From Pseudomonas sp. CFBP 13711 (GTDB lineage: Bacteria > Pseudomonadota > Gammaproteobacteria > Pseudomonadales > Pseudomonadaceae), in NCBI RefSeq assembly GCF_014842265.1, contig NZ_JACYVI010000002.1:124001-188000 (forward strand): a stretch of DNA of 64,000 bases, written 5' to 3'. The notes below the pieces were generated by a model. The model had not been told where the DNA came from. It worked only from the letters and a program-made list of their open reading frames with translations, and made no database searches. Numbering within the stretch: position 1 is the stretch's first letter; every line of letters begins with the position of its first letter. Positions 1 to 11,219 of the stretch are shown here, in pieces. The position numbers and the translations under genes are program-made.

Positions 1-336
1 GTGGATGTTCTCGGCGTAGATCGGCGTGCGCACCAGTGGCTTGCCGGCACCGGCGTACACCGGCACTTCTTCCCGGCCAGCCCATTCCCGAGCCAGCCGG
101 GCATTACGCGACGTCTTGTCGATGCGCACGTTGCCCGCCACGGTGGTGATCGCCATGACGTTGAGTTCTTGCGGCGACGCCAGCGCCAGGAGCAGTGCGA
201 CGACGTCATCGGCGCCCGGGTCGGTGTCGATGATCACGTCGCGCTTCTCGGCGGCATGCACCGACGTGGCGGATAAAATGGCCAACAGCGCGGCACTCCT
301 GATCAGTCCGGTGAAAAAATGACGGGTTGTATTCAT
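1..336 (-). CDS. Exported nucleoside hydrolase, N-terminal part (gene runs off the window start)
   Basis: The reading frame is open for 112 codons from the ATG at 336 to the edge, so only the N-terminal third is present. Residues 1-29 form a signal peptide ending in VHAA. The nucleoside hydrolase Ca/ribose motif IIDTDPGADD follows directly, then the family-typical ITTVAGNV. Family members cleave the N-glycosidic bond of ribonucleosides to base and ribose. It is the last gene of the ribose operon, 42 bp after rbsD, and the signal peptide implies periplasmic action, so it would release ribose where RbsB can capture it. Substrate preference cannot be judged from this fragment. Confidence 0.85.
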   Translation of the reverse strand, partial: MNTTRHFFTGLIRSAALLAILSATSVHAAEKRDVIIDTDPGADDVVALLLALASPQELNVMAITTVAGNVRIDKTSRNARLAREWAGREEVPVYAGAGKPLVRTPIYAENIH

Positions 337-378
337 GGGAACTCCTTGTTCCTGACGGCTGAAAATAAAAAACCGGCG

Positions 379-783
379 CTAAAAAACCACGCCCGCCACG
401 AGCGCGATGTTGGTGTAGGGCTGGCATTCGCCGGTGCGGATGATAGCCCGAGCGCCGCGGCTGAGCTGTTTCAATGCCTCATGACTCACCAGGCGTTGCT
501 CACCGAGGCTGCCCGAGGCCTGCAAGCTCGAAACGGTGGCCAACGCTGGCGGTTGTTTCGACAGCATCTCTTCGGCGAGGACGTGACTCTCGACCTGCAT
601 TTCAGTCAGCACCACATTCAGCACGCTGAGAAAATCGGGCACACCATGGGTCAGGGCCAGATCGATCAGCTCCACGCCAGCCGGGACGGGCATGCCCGCG
701 TCGACGATCATCAGGATGTCGCCGTGGCCGAGAGACGCGATGGCGCGGGACAAGGCAATGTTGAGCAGTGGGTTTTTTTTCAT
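379..783 (-). CDS. rbsD: D-ribose pyranase RbsD
   Basis: The 134-aa product has the RbsD/FucU fold signature: N-terminal MKKNPLLN, the catalytic-His segment [18 protein letters not shown], and C-terminal [12 protein letters not shown]. RbsD interconverts beta-pyranose and beta-furanose ribose in the cytoplasm, giving the form RbsK phosphorylates. Length is normal for the family (about 130-139 aa). Its ATG overlaps the stop of rbsK by 4 nt (ATGA), indicating translational coupling. Confidence 0.95.
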   Translation of the reverse strand: MKKNPLLNIALSRAIASLGHGDILMIVDAGMPVPAGVELIDLALTHGVPDFLSVLNVVLTEMQVESHVLAEEMLSKQPPALATVSSLQASGSLGEQRLVSHEALKQLSRGARAIIRTGECQPYTNIALVAGVVF

Positions 784-1712
784 GATGAATGCCCTTGTGC
801 TGCAGAGGCCTGAACCTCGGCAAATGTCGGAATGGAAGGTTGGGCGCCGGAACGGGTCACGGACAGCGCCGCTGCGACCTGACCGAAGCGAATGGCGTCC
901 GACTCGGATTTGCCATCGGCCAGCGCCGCCGCGAAGCCGCCGACAAAGGTATCGCCTGCCGCCGTGGTGTCAACGGGCTGCACTTTGGGTGCCGGGAAGT
1001 GCTCGGAGCGCGACGCGCTGGCGAACAAGGCGCCCTGCTCGCCCAGCGTCACGATCACCTTGCTGACGCCGGCTTTAAGCAGTGCTGATGCAGCGGCGTC
1101 TGCGCTGGCGGTGCTGTCGACGGGCAAACCGGTCAGCGCGGTGGCCTCGCTTTCATTCGGGATCAGGTAATCGATCCAGGCGAACCACTCGGCCGGCAGC
1201 GGGCCACTGGCCGGCGCCGGGTTGAGGATGACGGTCTTGCCCAGTTCGTGGCCGCGCTTGAGCACGTGGCCGACGGTGTCGAGCGGCACTTCAAGCTGGC
1301 AGATGATGACTTCGGCCCCGGACAACAACGCATCGAAGCTGTCCACCACGGACGCGGTGACGTGGCCGTTGCCGCCGGCCACGATCACGATAGCGTTCTG
1401 GCTGCTGTCATCGACGACGATCAGCGCAACGCCGGTGGACTCGCAGGAGACCGGGGTCACTGCCTGGCAATCGATGCCTTCGGCCAGCAGCGCGGTGCGA
1501 AGCTGTTCGCCGTAGGCATCATCGCCGACGCACCCGATCATGGCGACACTGGCGCCCAGTCGTGCCGCCGCTACCGCCTGATTGGCGCCCTTGCCGCCCG
1601 GCACGGTGACGAACGACTGCCCGGCCAGGGTTTCTCCGGCCCGGGGCAAACGCGGCGCGCGCGTCACCAGGTCCATGTTCAGGCTGCCCACTATCACTAC
1701 TTTTGCTTGCAT
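780..1712 (-). CDS. rbsK: Ribokinase RbsK
   Basis: The product is a 310-aa PfkB-family sugar kinase that makes ribose-5-phosphate from ribose and ATP. The N-terminal substrate region reads GSLNMDLV, the first PfkB signature contains [16 protein letters not shown], and the C-terminal catalytic signature [12 protein letters not shown] carries the anion hole and base Asp. It lies between rbsR and rbsD, with about 47 nt to rbsR and a 4-nt overlap with rbsD. Length matches E. coli RbsK (309 aa). No anomaly is seen. Confidence 0.96.
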   Translation of the reverse strand: MQAKVVIVGSLNMDLVTRAPRLPRAGETLAGQSFVTVPGGKGANQAVAAARLGASVAMIGCVGDDAYGEQLRTALLAEGIDCQAVTPVSCESTGVALIVVDDSSQNAIVIVAGGNGHVTASVVDSFDALLSGAEVIICQLEVPLDTVGHVLKRGHELGKTVILNPAPASGPLPAEWFAWIDYLIPNESEATALTGLPVDSTASADAAASALLKAGVSKVIVTLGEQGALFASASRSEHFPAPKVQPVDTTAAGDTFVGGFAAALADGKSESDAIRFGQVAAALSVTRSGAQPSIPTFAEVQASAAQGHSS

Positions 1713-1759
1713 GACGTCTACTCTTCAGAACGCTTTCTAGACCGGGCGGAGCGCTCGGC

Positions 1760-2782
1760 TTAACGAAATTCGGTAAATACCTGGGGTGGAGGCGCTGTGG
1801 ATTCGCGCAGCACGATACTCGGCGCAACGACCAGGTGTTCGACAGCGGTTTCGCCCCGCGAGGAGATCCGCCGCAGCAGCATCTCGGCAGCGCGCTCGCC
1901 CAGTTGCAGAATGGATTGGCCGACGGTGGTCAGGGCCGGGTAAACGTATTGGCTCATCTGGATGTCGTCGAAGCCGATGACCGATAGGTCCGCCGGGACC
2001 CGCACGTTCCGCTCGGCAGCAGCGCGCAACACGCCGATGCCGACCATGTCGTTGGCCGCAAAAATCGCCGTCGGCGGATCCTGCTCCAGCAGTTTCACCG
2101 CAGCAAGATAGCCACTGGGGCCGGTGAAATCGCTTTCTACCACCCAGCTTTCCGGCACGTCGACCGACGCTTCCTGCATCGCCCGGTGATAGCCCGCCAG
2201 ACGCATCTTCGCCACGCTGGTCTGCGCCGGGCCGCAGATACAGGCGATTTTCCGGTGGCCCAGGGACAGCAAATGCGACGTCGCCAGATACGCGCCCAGC
2301 TCATGGTCGATGCGCACCAAGTCAGCCGTTACGCCATCCAGATCGCGGTCGACGATGACCAGCGGCGTGCGTACTGCGGACAAGCCCTCGACGAGGCTGT
2401 CTCCGCCGCCCACCGACGACACGATCAGGCCGTCGACGCGTTTTTCCAGCAGCACGCGCAGGTAGCTGCGCTGCTTGTCGGGGTTGTCATCGGAGTTGCA
2501 GAGGATCACGCAGAAACCGTTGCGCTCGCAGTAATCCTCGATGCCCCGTGCCAGTTCGGCGAAGTACGGGTTGATGCCGTTGGGAATCAACAGGCCGATG
2601 GTCGCCGTGGCCTTGGCCTTGAGCGACCGCGCAACGGCGCTGGGCACATAGTCCAGCTGCACGATGGCGGCTTCGACCTTCTTTCGTACTTCTTCGCTGA
2701 CCGGTCGGGTGCGGTTAAGGACATGGGACACCGTGGTGTAGGAAATCCCGGCAATCGCCGCTACGTCCTTGATGGTTGCCAT
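1760..2782 (-). CDS. rbsR: Ribose operon repressor RbsR (LacI family)
   Basis: The product is a 340-aa LacI/GalR regulator. The start at 2782 is chosen because it gives [20 protein letters not shown], the usual first residues of the LacI helix-turn-helix; a longer open frame upstream overlaps rbsC. The hinge helix region (SAVARSLK) is followed by a periplasmic-binding-protein-like effector domain from about residue 60 to 330. The ATG begins one base after the rbsC stop. It most likely represses rbsB expression at the palindrome at 6450-6463 and is relieved by ribose; both points are inferred from the family. Confidence 0.93.
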   Translation of the reverse strand: MATIKDVAAIAGISYTTVSHVLNRTRPVSEEVRKKVEAAIVQLDYVPSAVARSLKAKATATIGLLIPNGINPYFAELARGIEDYCERNGFCVILCNSDDNPDKQRSYLRVLLEKRVDGLIVSSVGGGDSLVEGLSAVRTPLVIVDRDLDGVTADLVRIDHELGAYLATSHLLSLGHRKIACICGPAQTSVAKMRLAGYHRAMQEASVDVPESWVVESDFTGPSGYLAAVKLLEQDPPTAIFAANDMVGIGVLRAAAERNVRVPADLSVIGFDDIQMSQYVYPALTTVGQSILQLGERAAEMLLRRISSRGETAVEHLVVAPSIVLRESTAPPPQVFTEFR

Positions 2783-2783
2783 G

Positions 2784-3778
2784 TCAGCCGCGCCGCCGCG
2801 CGCGATTGCTGCGGTAGGTGTCGAGGACCACTGCAACGACGATTACAGCACCGGTGATGATGCGTTTGGTTGGCTCGGTCGCGCCGATCTGCGCCAGCCC
2901 TGCAGCCAGGACCGAGATGATCAGCACGCCGAAGAAGGTGCTGATCACCGAACCGCGCCCGCCCATCAGGCTGGTGCCGCCGATGACCACCGCCGCAATC
3001 ACTTGCAGTTCGAGCCCGGAACCGGCGTTAGGGTCAGCGGCTTCCAGGCGCGAAATCTGGAACAGCGCGGCAACGCCCGCCAGCAGGCCCATCAGCGAGA
3101 ACACCAGGATCTTGTAGGGCTTGGGATTGATGCCCGCCAGACGCACGGCTTCCTCGTTGGTGCCGATGCCGATCAGGTAGCGGCCAAACACGGTGCGCGT
3201 CAGCACGGCCTGGGCGGCGAAGATGACGATCAGCGCGATGACGAACGACGGCGAGATGCCAAAGGCAAAGGGGTTGGACAGCCACGCAAAGGAGTCGCCT
3301 ATGTACGCGGTGCGCGAGTCGGTCAGCTGATACGCCACGCCGCGGGCCATTTCCAGCACGCCGAGGGACACGATGAACGAGGGAATGCGCCACGCCACGG
3401 TGATCGAGCCGGTCAGGGTACCGGCCGCCGTTGCGCAGGCGATGCCCAGCAACGCCGACGGAAACACGCCCCAGCCCCAGCCGAGCATGGCCACACTGAC
3501 CGCCGACGCAGCCAGCGCCAGCACCGACCCCACCGACAGGTCGATGCCACCGATGATCAGGATGAAGGTCATGCCGACCGCCAGCACCATCAGGTCGGGA
3601 ATCTGGTTGGCCAGAGTGCTGAAGGTTTCGTACGACAGGAAATGATCGCTGAGCAACGAGAACAACACGATCATCGCCAGCAATGCGCCCGCCAGCCCCA
3701 GGTAAGTGCCCAGGCCGAAGTAGTTGCCGCTGCGCTTGCTCGGAGACGGCAGCGCGGCAGGAGAAGTAGAAGTTTTCA

Positions 3779-3779
<1 letters not shown>
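2784..3779 (-). CDS. rbsC: Ribose ABC transporter permease RbsC
   Basis: This 331-aa polytopic inner-membrane protein belongs to the BPD_transp_2 (RbsC/XylH/AraH) family, with some 8-10 hydrophobic segments. The conserved motif IIGGIDLSVGS lies at about residues 76-86, and the cytoplasmic coupling segment GTNEEAVRLAGI and the late segment GRGSVISTFFG are typical. A proline/serine-rich cytoplasmic tail precedes TM1. The stop of rbsA and the ATG share one base (TGATG), implying coupled translation. It forms the translocation pore served by RbsA and RbsB. Confidence 0.95.
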
Positions 3780-5329
<1,550 letters not shown>

Positions 5330-5420
5330 AACGATCTCCACGCACCTGCCCTCACGGGCAGGCGGTACATATTTGGACAACTGCGGGTTTGGAATGTGTT
5401 GACTGAGCAACCAGGCCGGC

Positions 5421-6380
5421 TTACTGCGGCTTGGTTACCAGCTCGACCGGGGTTTCGATCACGCCGTTGGTGATCTCGAGCTTCTCGCCCTTGACCATCT
5501 TCAGGGCGGTGTCGATACCGAACACGGCCTGACGCGCCGCGAACTGGTCAGCGGTGGCCAGAATGCGGCCGTCTTTCAGCATCGGCTTGATGGCATTGAT
5601 GTTGTCGTAGCCGACCACCTGAACCTTGCCCGCCTTGCCTGCCGCACGTACTGCCGAGACAGCGCCCAGCGCCATGCTGTCGTTGCCGGCCAGCAGCGCT
5701 TTCAGGTTCGGGTATTCGTTGAGCATGGCGGACGCAACAGCGTTGCCCTTGTCGATTTCCCAGTTACCCGACTGCGTGGAAACGATTTTCATCTGCGCAG
5801 CGTCCATCGCGTCCTTGAAACCCGCGGTGCGTTGCTGCGCGTTGGTGGTGGTCGGAACGCCTTCGATGATCCCGACTTCATCACCTGCCGTCAGTTGCTT
5901 GGCCAGGTAGTCACCCACCAGCTTGGCGCCCTTGCGGTTGTTCGGGCCTACGAACGGCACTTCCATGCCCTTGCTTTTCAGCACGTCGGCGTCAAGCTGG
6001 TTGTCGATGTTGACGACTTTGATGCCCGCGTCCATGGCCTTCTTCAGGACCGACGCCAAGGCCTTGGAATCGGCCGGGGCGATGACCAGCGCGTCGACTT
6101 TCTTGACGATCATCTGGTTGACGATGTCGATCTGCGCGGCCGTGTCGGACTCGTTCTTGATGCCGTTGGAAATCAGGTCAAAGTCAGCGGAATGTTCTTT
6201 TTGATAGACCTTGGCGCCGTCTTCCATGGTCAGGAAGAATTCGTTGGCGAGGGATTTCATCACCAGCGCGACGGTCGGCTTTTTAGCGTCGTCGGCAAAG
6301 GCGGATGAGAGAGGCAGGGTTGCAGCGGAAGCGGTGAGCATGGCAACAGCAAGAAGGCGTGCAGCGAAGGGCAGCTTCAT
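5421..6380 (-). CDS. rbsB: Periplasmic ribose-binding protein RbsB
   Basis: The 319-aa product has a clear signal peptide (residues 1-29, ending SSAFA) followed by a Peripla_BP_4 sugar-binding domain. Typical segments are VALVMKSLANEFF at the N-lobe, VDALVIAPADSKA, and VVGYDNINAIKP in the C-lobe. It captures ribose in the periplasm and delivers it to RbsC-RbsA. It is the first gene of the operon, 91 nt upstream of rbsA's start, as is usual in Pseudomonas. Confidence 0.94.
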   Translation of the reverse strand: MKLPFAARLLAVAMLTASAATLPLSSAFADDAKKPTVALVMKSLANEFFLTMEDGAKVYQKEHSADFDLISNGIKNESDTAAQIDIVNQMIVKKVDALVIAPADSKALASVLKKAMDAGIKVVNIDNQLDADVLKSKGMEVPFVGPNNRKGAKLVGDYLAKQLTAGDEVGIIEGVPTTTNAQQRTAGFKDAMDAAQMKIVSTQSGNWEIDKGNAVASAMLNEYPNLKALLAGNDSMALGAVSAVRAAGKAGKVQVVGYDNINAIKPMLKDGRILATADQFAARQAVFGIDTALKMVKGEKLEITNGVIETPVELVTKPQ

Positions 6381-6449
6381 GGAATCACTCCGACATTATG
6401 ATTGTTGTTATCGGCAGCGTTTACGCGTCGGGGGAGGCATCGACGAAAT

Positions 6450-6463
6450 CGCAAACGTTTGCG
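6450..6463. promoter_or_regulatory. Likely RbsR operator upstream of rbsB
   Basis: The sequence CGCAAACGTTTGCG is a perfect 14-bp palindrome centred on CG, the hallmark of LacI/GalR-family operators. It lies 70 bp upstream of the rbsB start codon, in the only promoter-sized gap before the operon. Assignment to RbsR is inferred from position and family. Confidence 0.75.
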
Positions 6464-6644
6464 TGAGCGAAACTATGGGAACCGTTCAAGGATTTGTCAA
6501 CTGTGCAAAGCGGTGAAAAGAGGCGGGCCGTGTGTTGCCCTGCTCCTCCGATCACCGTTGCAGCGCTGGCGGCCTGCACCCTGAATCGGAGGATAGAAAG
6601 GAAGGGTGAATCGTGCCTCGGTTGTCGTGAGCCTTACTGAGGAA

Positions 6645-6908
6645 TTACGCGCGTTCCTGATAGGCGGTCGTACGTCGGCTGGCTGAGTGGAGCTTCAAGT
6701 CTTCTTTGAGCGTGGCTATGAGGTTGGCGATGGCGCGGCTGGAGTTGAGCGAGCTGACCGGAATACCCCCGGCCAAGAGATCGGCGTGGCCCCGCTCGCG
6801 GTCAAAAATCTGCACCATTATTTGGTCGTTGGCATCGATGGTGCATTTGCACTTGGCAGGCAGAAAACCTGATTCGACGATATGGCAGAGTTCAAGTGTA
6901 GAGATCAT
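6645..6908 (-). CDS. DUF1652 family protein
   Basis: This 87-aa protein begins MISTLELCHIVESGFLP and continues with AKCKCTIDANDQIMVQIF, the pattern I recognise as DUF1652, a small family almost restricted to Pseudomonas. There is no signal peptide or membrane segment, and its biochemical role is unknown. It stands alone: the rbs promoter region follows it and a 370-bp gap precedes it. The conserved C-x-C in the N-terminal half could bind metal or be redox active, which is only a guess. Confidence 0.8.
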   Translation of the reverse strand: MISTLELCHIVESGFLPAKCKCTIDANDQIMVQIFDRERGHADLLAGGIPVSSLNSSRAIANLIATLKEDLKLHSASRRTTAYQERA

Positions 6909-7276
6909 GGCAAATTTCCTTATTTAGTTATGCACGGTGGATGTCGCCAGGTTCCATCAATTCCGCGAGTTTCACAGGAATGGGACGAACGGGCATGACT
7001 TGGCTCACGAGGGACACGTCCCAAGGGTCATTCAACGGGATTGCCTGGCCTCGTAATCAGACAAACGCTGCGTATACGACCTGCTGGATGGCGTAAATGC
7101 CGCGGGTTTGACTGGTTAATGAACGCGTCAAGCCAGTAAGCTGGGCGCCTTCAAAATGGCCATTCGCCAATATCCTTGAGCGGCAGTGAACTAATCTGGC
7201 CCGCGACGGCCAGAGGGGCTCGCACTGCAACACGGCAGTCGCTGCACAAGCAAGATTTCTAAAGTATTCGGAGCGC
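6909..7276. other. Intergenic region without a recognised gene
   Basis: This 368-bp stretch separates the minus-strand DUF1652 gene from the plus-strand inaA-like gene and must hold both promoters. Open frames here are short or antisense to inaA and have no supporting ribosome-binding site. I see no hairpin terminator or convincing operator. Confidence 0.5.
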
Positions 7277-7951
7277 ATGATGGGTCGGGCAAACAACGAG
7301 TTTGAGTTCTGGTGGGGCACGTCGGGGCCTTGGGTCGAGCCACCAAACGTGCGCCGCAACGGCACCAGCGGTGTGCAACGCGTTGTGCATGACGGCAAGA
7401 CGCTTTACGTGAAACGCCAGACGGGCCACCTGTTTCGCAGCTTCCGTTACCCGACAGGTCGCCCGACTGCACTGCGTGAGGGCATTGCGCTGACAAAACT
7501 CGAGGAACTGGGCGTCAACGCACCACGACCTGTTTTTTATGGCGCACGCAAGGTTGCGGGTGTATGGCAAGGCGTTCTGGTGACCAAGGATCTGGGCGGT
7601 TTCATCGATCTTGATACCTGGTATGCCCAGGGCGGTGCCAGCACCTTGAGCGTCGAGCAACATCAGCGACTCTTCAAGCGCCTGGCCGAGACCCTGGCAA
7701 AGATGCACCTGGGCAAGTGGCAGCATGGCTGCATGCGCTCCAAGCACATCTTCATCAAGGCGACGGTCACCGAGACGCGTTTTGATTTTGAGCTAGCGCT
7801 GCTGGATCTGGAAAAATCCCACGGCCGGATCACCACCCTGGGCGCGGCGCGTCACGACATTCCGCAGCTTAGAAGGCACTCATTCTGGGACGAATCCCAG
7901 TGGCAGTATTTCCTGTCGTGCTACGAACAGGCCATCGGCCGAGCCGTTTAG
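7277..7951 (+). CDS. inaA: InaA / lipopolysaccharide kinase family protein
   Basis: The product is a 224-aa protein of the Kdo/WaaP-like kinase fold. It has the glycine-loop substitute NGTSGVQRVVHDGKTLYVKRQ (Lys in strand 3), the E-rich segment LREGIALTKLEELGV, and a catalytic-loop-like HLGKWQHGCMRSKHIF followed by LLDLEKS. Pseudomonas inaA is known as a weak-acid-induced gene of this family with no settled substrate. Two ATGs stand in tandem; GGAG at 7270 is better spaced for the second (7280). It is monocistronic and convergent with the hybrid kinase downstream. Confidence 0.8.
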   Translation: MMGRANNEFEFWWGTSGPWVEPPNVRRNGTSGVQRVVHDGKTLYVKRQTGHLFRSFRYPTGRPTALREGIALTKLEELGVNAPRPVFYGARKVAGVWQGVLVTKDLGGFIDLDTWYAQGGASTLSVEQHQRLFKRLAETLAKMHLGKWQHGCMRSKHIFIKATVTETRFDFELALLDLEKSHGRITTLGAARHDIPQLRRHSFWDESQWQYFLSCYEQAIGRAV

Positions 7952-7965
7952 GCGAAGCAGCCACT

Positions 7966-7995
7966 CTTCATGCCGTTGCAGCACCTGGCATGAAG
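7966..7995. terminator. Hairpin between convergent inaA and hybrid kinase genes
   Basis: CTTCATGCC (7966-7974) and GGCATGAAG (7987-7995) form a perfect 9-bp stem with a 12-nt loop, between two convergent genes. There is no T-run on either strand, so Rho-independent termination is uncertain. Confidence 0.35.
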
Positions 7996-8020
7996 GGTAC
8001 GGCGTGAAGGGCTCACCCCA

Positions 8021-10636
8021 TCAAGAGGCGTGACCGGCCTGCTCGCTGATCAATGCCGGTGCTTTCCGGTCGTTGATCACCTGCGCCACTTTCGACGCAA
8101 TGTCAGCGCGGCTGAAGGGCTTGGCCAGCATCTCGAAACCGGCAATCTGCGTCGACGAATCGCTGGTGTACCCCGTGACGACCAACACAGGCAGCGCAGG
8201 CAGGACTTCGCGCAGACTCAAGGCGAGCTGGGTACCGCTTTTTTCGGCCATCAACTGATCGGTGATCAGCACGTCCGGCCGCAACCCGGCGCTGACCATC
8301 TGCTCGGCAGCGGACGGCGACGCCGCTTCGGTCACCCGGTAGCCCAGGTCACGCAGTTGCAGCGCAACGGTGTAGCGGACCAGTTCCTCATCATCCACCA
8401 CCAGCACGTGAAAAGGGTGATCCGCGGCGGGCGCCGAGTCGCCCTCGCCTTCTGCCGGTGTCAGCACATCCGCGCTCGACACGGGCAGCCAGATGTCAAC
8501 GCGCGTGCCGAGACCCGGCGCCGACTGAACATCAAAACCACCGCCCGATTGCAGGGCCAGCCCCTGCACCATCGACAATCCAAGACCGGTGCCCTTGCCG
8601 ACGCCTTTGGTTGAGTAGAACGGCTCGACGCAGCGTTGCAGCACTTCCTCGGTCATGCCGCTGCCGTTATCCGACACTGTCAGCCTGACGTAGCAACCCT
8701 GCGCCGGCGCCGGGCCCAACCCCGGACTGTCGGCAATCACCTCGGGACGCGCGCTGATTTTCAGGTAGCCGCGTTCGGCGATCGCGTCCCGGGCATTGAC
8801 CGCGAGATTGAGCACGCCCAGTTCAAGCTGATGGGGGTCGATGAGTATGTTGGGCAGATCTGCGGGAATCTCGACGATTACTTCGATGGTCGGACCCAGC
8901 GAGCGCTGGATAAGGTCACGCATGTCGTTGACCAGGCTGTCCAGCGCCACCACCTGAGGCTTGAGCGTCTGCCTGCGAGCGAAGGTCAGCAAGCGGCCGA
9001 CCAGAATTCTCGCGCGATCTGCGGCCTGCAGTGCGGCATCGATCAAGCGATGGGAGCGGTCATTGCTGACCGGCTGGCGCCGCAGCAACTCCAGCGAGGT
9101 CATGATCGGCGTCAGCAGGTTATTGAAGTCATGGGCGATGCCGCCGCCGAGCTGACCGACCATCTCGATCTTGCGCGACTCGTGCAGCAGCGAAATGGCC
9201 GCCTCGCGCTCGGCCACCATGGTCGCGACGCGCTGTTCGAGGCTTTCGTTGAGCTCGATCAGTTGATGTTCGGCACCCACACGCGCGGTGATGTCAACGC
9301 AAACAAACAGCAAGCCGCTGAGGTGTTGTTGCGCGTCGAGCAGCGGCGTCACGTGGGTCTGCACCCATACGACGGAGCCATTGGCGCGCACATGGTGCTG
9401 AGTCAGCTCGAAGGGCGCTTCGGCGGTCAGGAAGTTCTCATGGAACATCGACTGCGTGTCAGGTGCGAGGTCGTTCTGTAGATCGAGGATTGAGCGGCCG
9501 TCGATGGCCCGGCGCTGCAGCCCCATGATGTCGCAGTAGCGATCATTGACCTGCTGAAACACGCCTCGGTGATCACACAGCGCAATCCCGGCGCCTGCCT
9601 GCTCGAACATCCCGGCCAGTTGCGCGGAACTGGCGTGCAGCGCCGATTCAGCCCGCGTGTGGTTGATCCATTGCCAGCCCAGCTTGGCTGTTTCTTCGAT
9701 GATGTGAATGTCATGGGGGCTGCAGACCCGTTGCCCGTCGAACTCAACAGTGAACACGCCGGCCAGGACGTCATGGCGCATCAACGGCACATGCACGGCC
9801 AGACTCGTTGTACGGTCTTGCTGAAGAGCAACGCCGTGAGGGTCAGCCAGAACGGCGTCAGCCTTAATCGCCGCTTGCACGGTAAAGCCCTGGCGCAACG
9901 CAGTACAGCTGTCATCGCTGACGGCGATCAGCCCTGATCGGGTCGTCACGTCACCCTGCCGGTATTCACGGCGAATGACGAAGTCGCCCTGCTCGTCAGC
10001 CTCCGCGAGGTGGACTCGGGTGGCGCCCAGCTCGCGCCCGATACGCCGGATGACGTCCGCTTCGATCTGCTCGGGGTCGCGAATGGAAGGCAAGGCCTGC
10101 CCCACCTCAAGCAGCAGCGCCTGACGACGTTCGAAATGCACGCGCTCGGTGGTTTCGGTCACAACGCAGAGCACGCCGCCCACGGCCCCGTCGCCCTGGT
10201 GTACCGCAGAATAGGAGACGTCAAAGTAAACGGTTTCGCCGTAGCCGTGGCGTTCGATATAAAAAGCACGGTCCTTGGCAGCAAAGGTTTTCCCGGTTTC
10301 ACGCACGCCGCGCAGCAGCGGCTCGAGGTCGTCCCACAACTCGCGCCAGTTCTCGACCGCAGGCCGGCCAAGGGCACGGGGATGTTTCTCGCCGATGCTC
10401 GGCGCATAGGCGTCGTTGTAGAGCGCCACGAATTCAGGTCCCCAAAAGAGCACAATCTGCGCCTGCACAGGGAGAATCGTACCCATGAGGGCCTTCAGAC
10501 TGTCCGGCCAGTCGGAGGGAGCGCCGAGGGGCGAGCCGTCCATCAATGGGGACTGAAGCAGATCACCGACCGCACCGCCGTTGGCAAGGAAACGCAGGGG
10601 TGCTGCGCTGAACCCGGTGTTGGGTGGGGTATCCAT
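8021..10636 (-). CDS. Hybrid sensor histidine kinase (PAS-GAF-PAS-HisKA-HATPase-REC)
   Basis: This 871-aa protein has no membrane segments and so should be cytosolic. Order: PAS-like domain (about 40-165), GAF (about 170-330), PAS (about 335-460), a short coiled coil, HisKA with phospho-acceptor motif GGIAHDFNNLL (about 500), HATPase with N-box NLAVNARDAI and G-boxes VSDNGSGM and GTGLGLSMV, and a C-terminal receiver (about 745-860) with DDEE, phospho-acceptor in LITDQLM, and KP near the end. The HDFNN-type acceptor with a receiver tail is common in light or redox-sensing kinases of Pseudomonas. The input signal is unknown, and no cognate regulator is adjacent. Confidence 0.88.
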   Translation of the reverse strand: MDTPPNTGFSAAPLRFLANGGAVGDLLQSPLMDGSPLGAPSDWPDSLKALMGTILPVQAQIVLFWGPEFVALYNDAYAPSIGEKHPRALGRPAVENWRELWDDLEPLLRGVRETGKTFAAKDRAFYIERHGYGETVYFDVSYSAVHQGDGAVGGVLCVVTETTERVHFERRQALLLEVGQALPSIRDPEQIEADVIRRIGRELGATRVHLAEADEQGDFVIRREYRQGDVTTRSGLIAVSDDSCTALRQGFTVQAAIKADAVLADPHGVALQQDRTTSLAVHVPLMRHDVLAGVFTVEFDGQRVCSPHDIHIIEETAKLGWQWINHTRAESALHASSAQLAGMFEQAGAGIALCDHRGVFQQVNDRYCDIMGLQRRAIDGRSILDLQNDLAPDTQSMFHENFLTAEAPFELTQHHVRANGSVVWVQTHVTPLLDAQQHLSGLLFVCVDITARVGAEHQLIELNESLEQRVATMVAEREAAISLLHESRKIEMVGQLGGGIAHDFNNLLTPIMTSLELLRRQPVSNDRSHRLIDAALQAADRARILVGRLLTFARRQTLKPQVVALDSLVNDMRDLIQRSLGPTIEVIVEIPADLPNILIDPHQLELGVLNLAVNARDAIAERGYLKISARPEVIADSPGLGPAPAQGCYVRLTVSDNGSGMTEEVLQRCVEPFYSTKGVGKGTGLGLSMVQGLALQSGGGFDVQSAPGLGTRVDIWLPVSSADVLTPAEGEGDSAPAADHPFHVLVVDDEELVRYTVALQLRDLGYRVTEAASPSAAEQMVSAGLRPDVLITDQLMAEKSGTQLALSLREVLPALPVLVVTGYTSDSSTQIAGFEMLAKPFSRADIASKVAQVINDRKAPALISEQAGHAS

Positions 10637-10738
10637 AATTAGGGCCTGAGAGGAAATATCGTGAGCAGAAAGCCTCGCTTAGAGCGACGGCAATGCGAGG
10701 ACGTTCCATTCAGATCGGGACGAGTTTGCATACAGCGC

Positions 10739-10766
10739 GGGCCCGGCGGCCATGCCAGCCGGGCCC
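10739..10766 (-). terminator. GC-rich hairpin downstream of the YgdI-type lipoprotein gene
   Basis: GGGCCCGGC (10739-10747) pairs perfectly with GCCGGGCCC (10758-10766) across a 10-nt loop, starting 9 bp beyond the lipoprotein stop. No strong T-run follows, so it may act as a weak terminator or mRNA-stabilising hairpin. Confidence 0.5.
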
Positions 10767-10775
10767 TGGAGTGGC

Positions 10776-11000
10776 TCAGTCCTCTTCTTTGACGGTGGCT
10801 ACCTCGTCAGCGCGCACGCGGATGGTTTTGCCGGAGATGTCCTCGAACTCATAAAAGCCGTCTTTGCTCTTGGTCTTCGGCGCATCCTTAGTCACGTACT
10901 GCGTGCCGTTCTGCAAGGTGACCACGGTCGAAGTAGAGCAACCCGACAACGCTGCACAACAGGCGAACGCGACCGGCATCAGCAATGATTGAATCTTCAT
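10776..11000 (-). CDS. YgdI/YgdR family lipoprotein (first copy)
   Basis: The 74-aa precursor has a lipobox (LSGC) at about residues 18-21, so it should be lipid-anchored. The mature part contains the YgdI/YgdR SH3-like DUF903 pattern: STVVTLQNGTQYVTKD, then DGFYEFEDISGK and a terminal VATVKEED. The start at 11000 is preferred over an upstream ATG because it gives the canonical MKIQSLLM signal sequence. Function in the family is unknown. A paralogue lies at 25176-25400. Confidence 0.85.
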   Translation of the reverse strand: MKIQSLLMPVAFACCAALSGCSTSTVVTLQNGTQYVTKDAPKTKSKDGFYEFEDISGKTIRVRADEVATVKEED

Positions 11001-11184
11001 AAAAGCCTCCTGGTGTGTAGGGCTCAAGCGTCATGCGCTCGAACGCTGAATCGTCATCTAGCAGATCAGATCAGCGCCATCGACTTTGGTTCGCGATCCC
11101 GGACAATCAACCGAAAAATCAGCGACTTGGGTCGGAGGAGGTTTTTGTCCGATCCGCTGTTGCGAAACGTCCGACACTCAAATA

Positions 11185-11200
11185 CTGTATGCGCATACAG
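11185..11200. promoter_or_regulatory. LexA (SOS) box upstream of the DUF1654-like gene
   Basis: CTGTATGCGCATACAG fits the LexA consensus CTGT-N8-ACAG exactly and is a perfect 16-bp palindrome. It ends 19 bp before the GTG start of the small gene at 11220, where LexA would block the promoter. DNA damage should therefore induce this gene. Confidence 0.88.
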
Positions 11201-11219
11201 CGAACAGGAGGGTCACGTC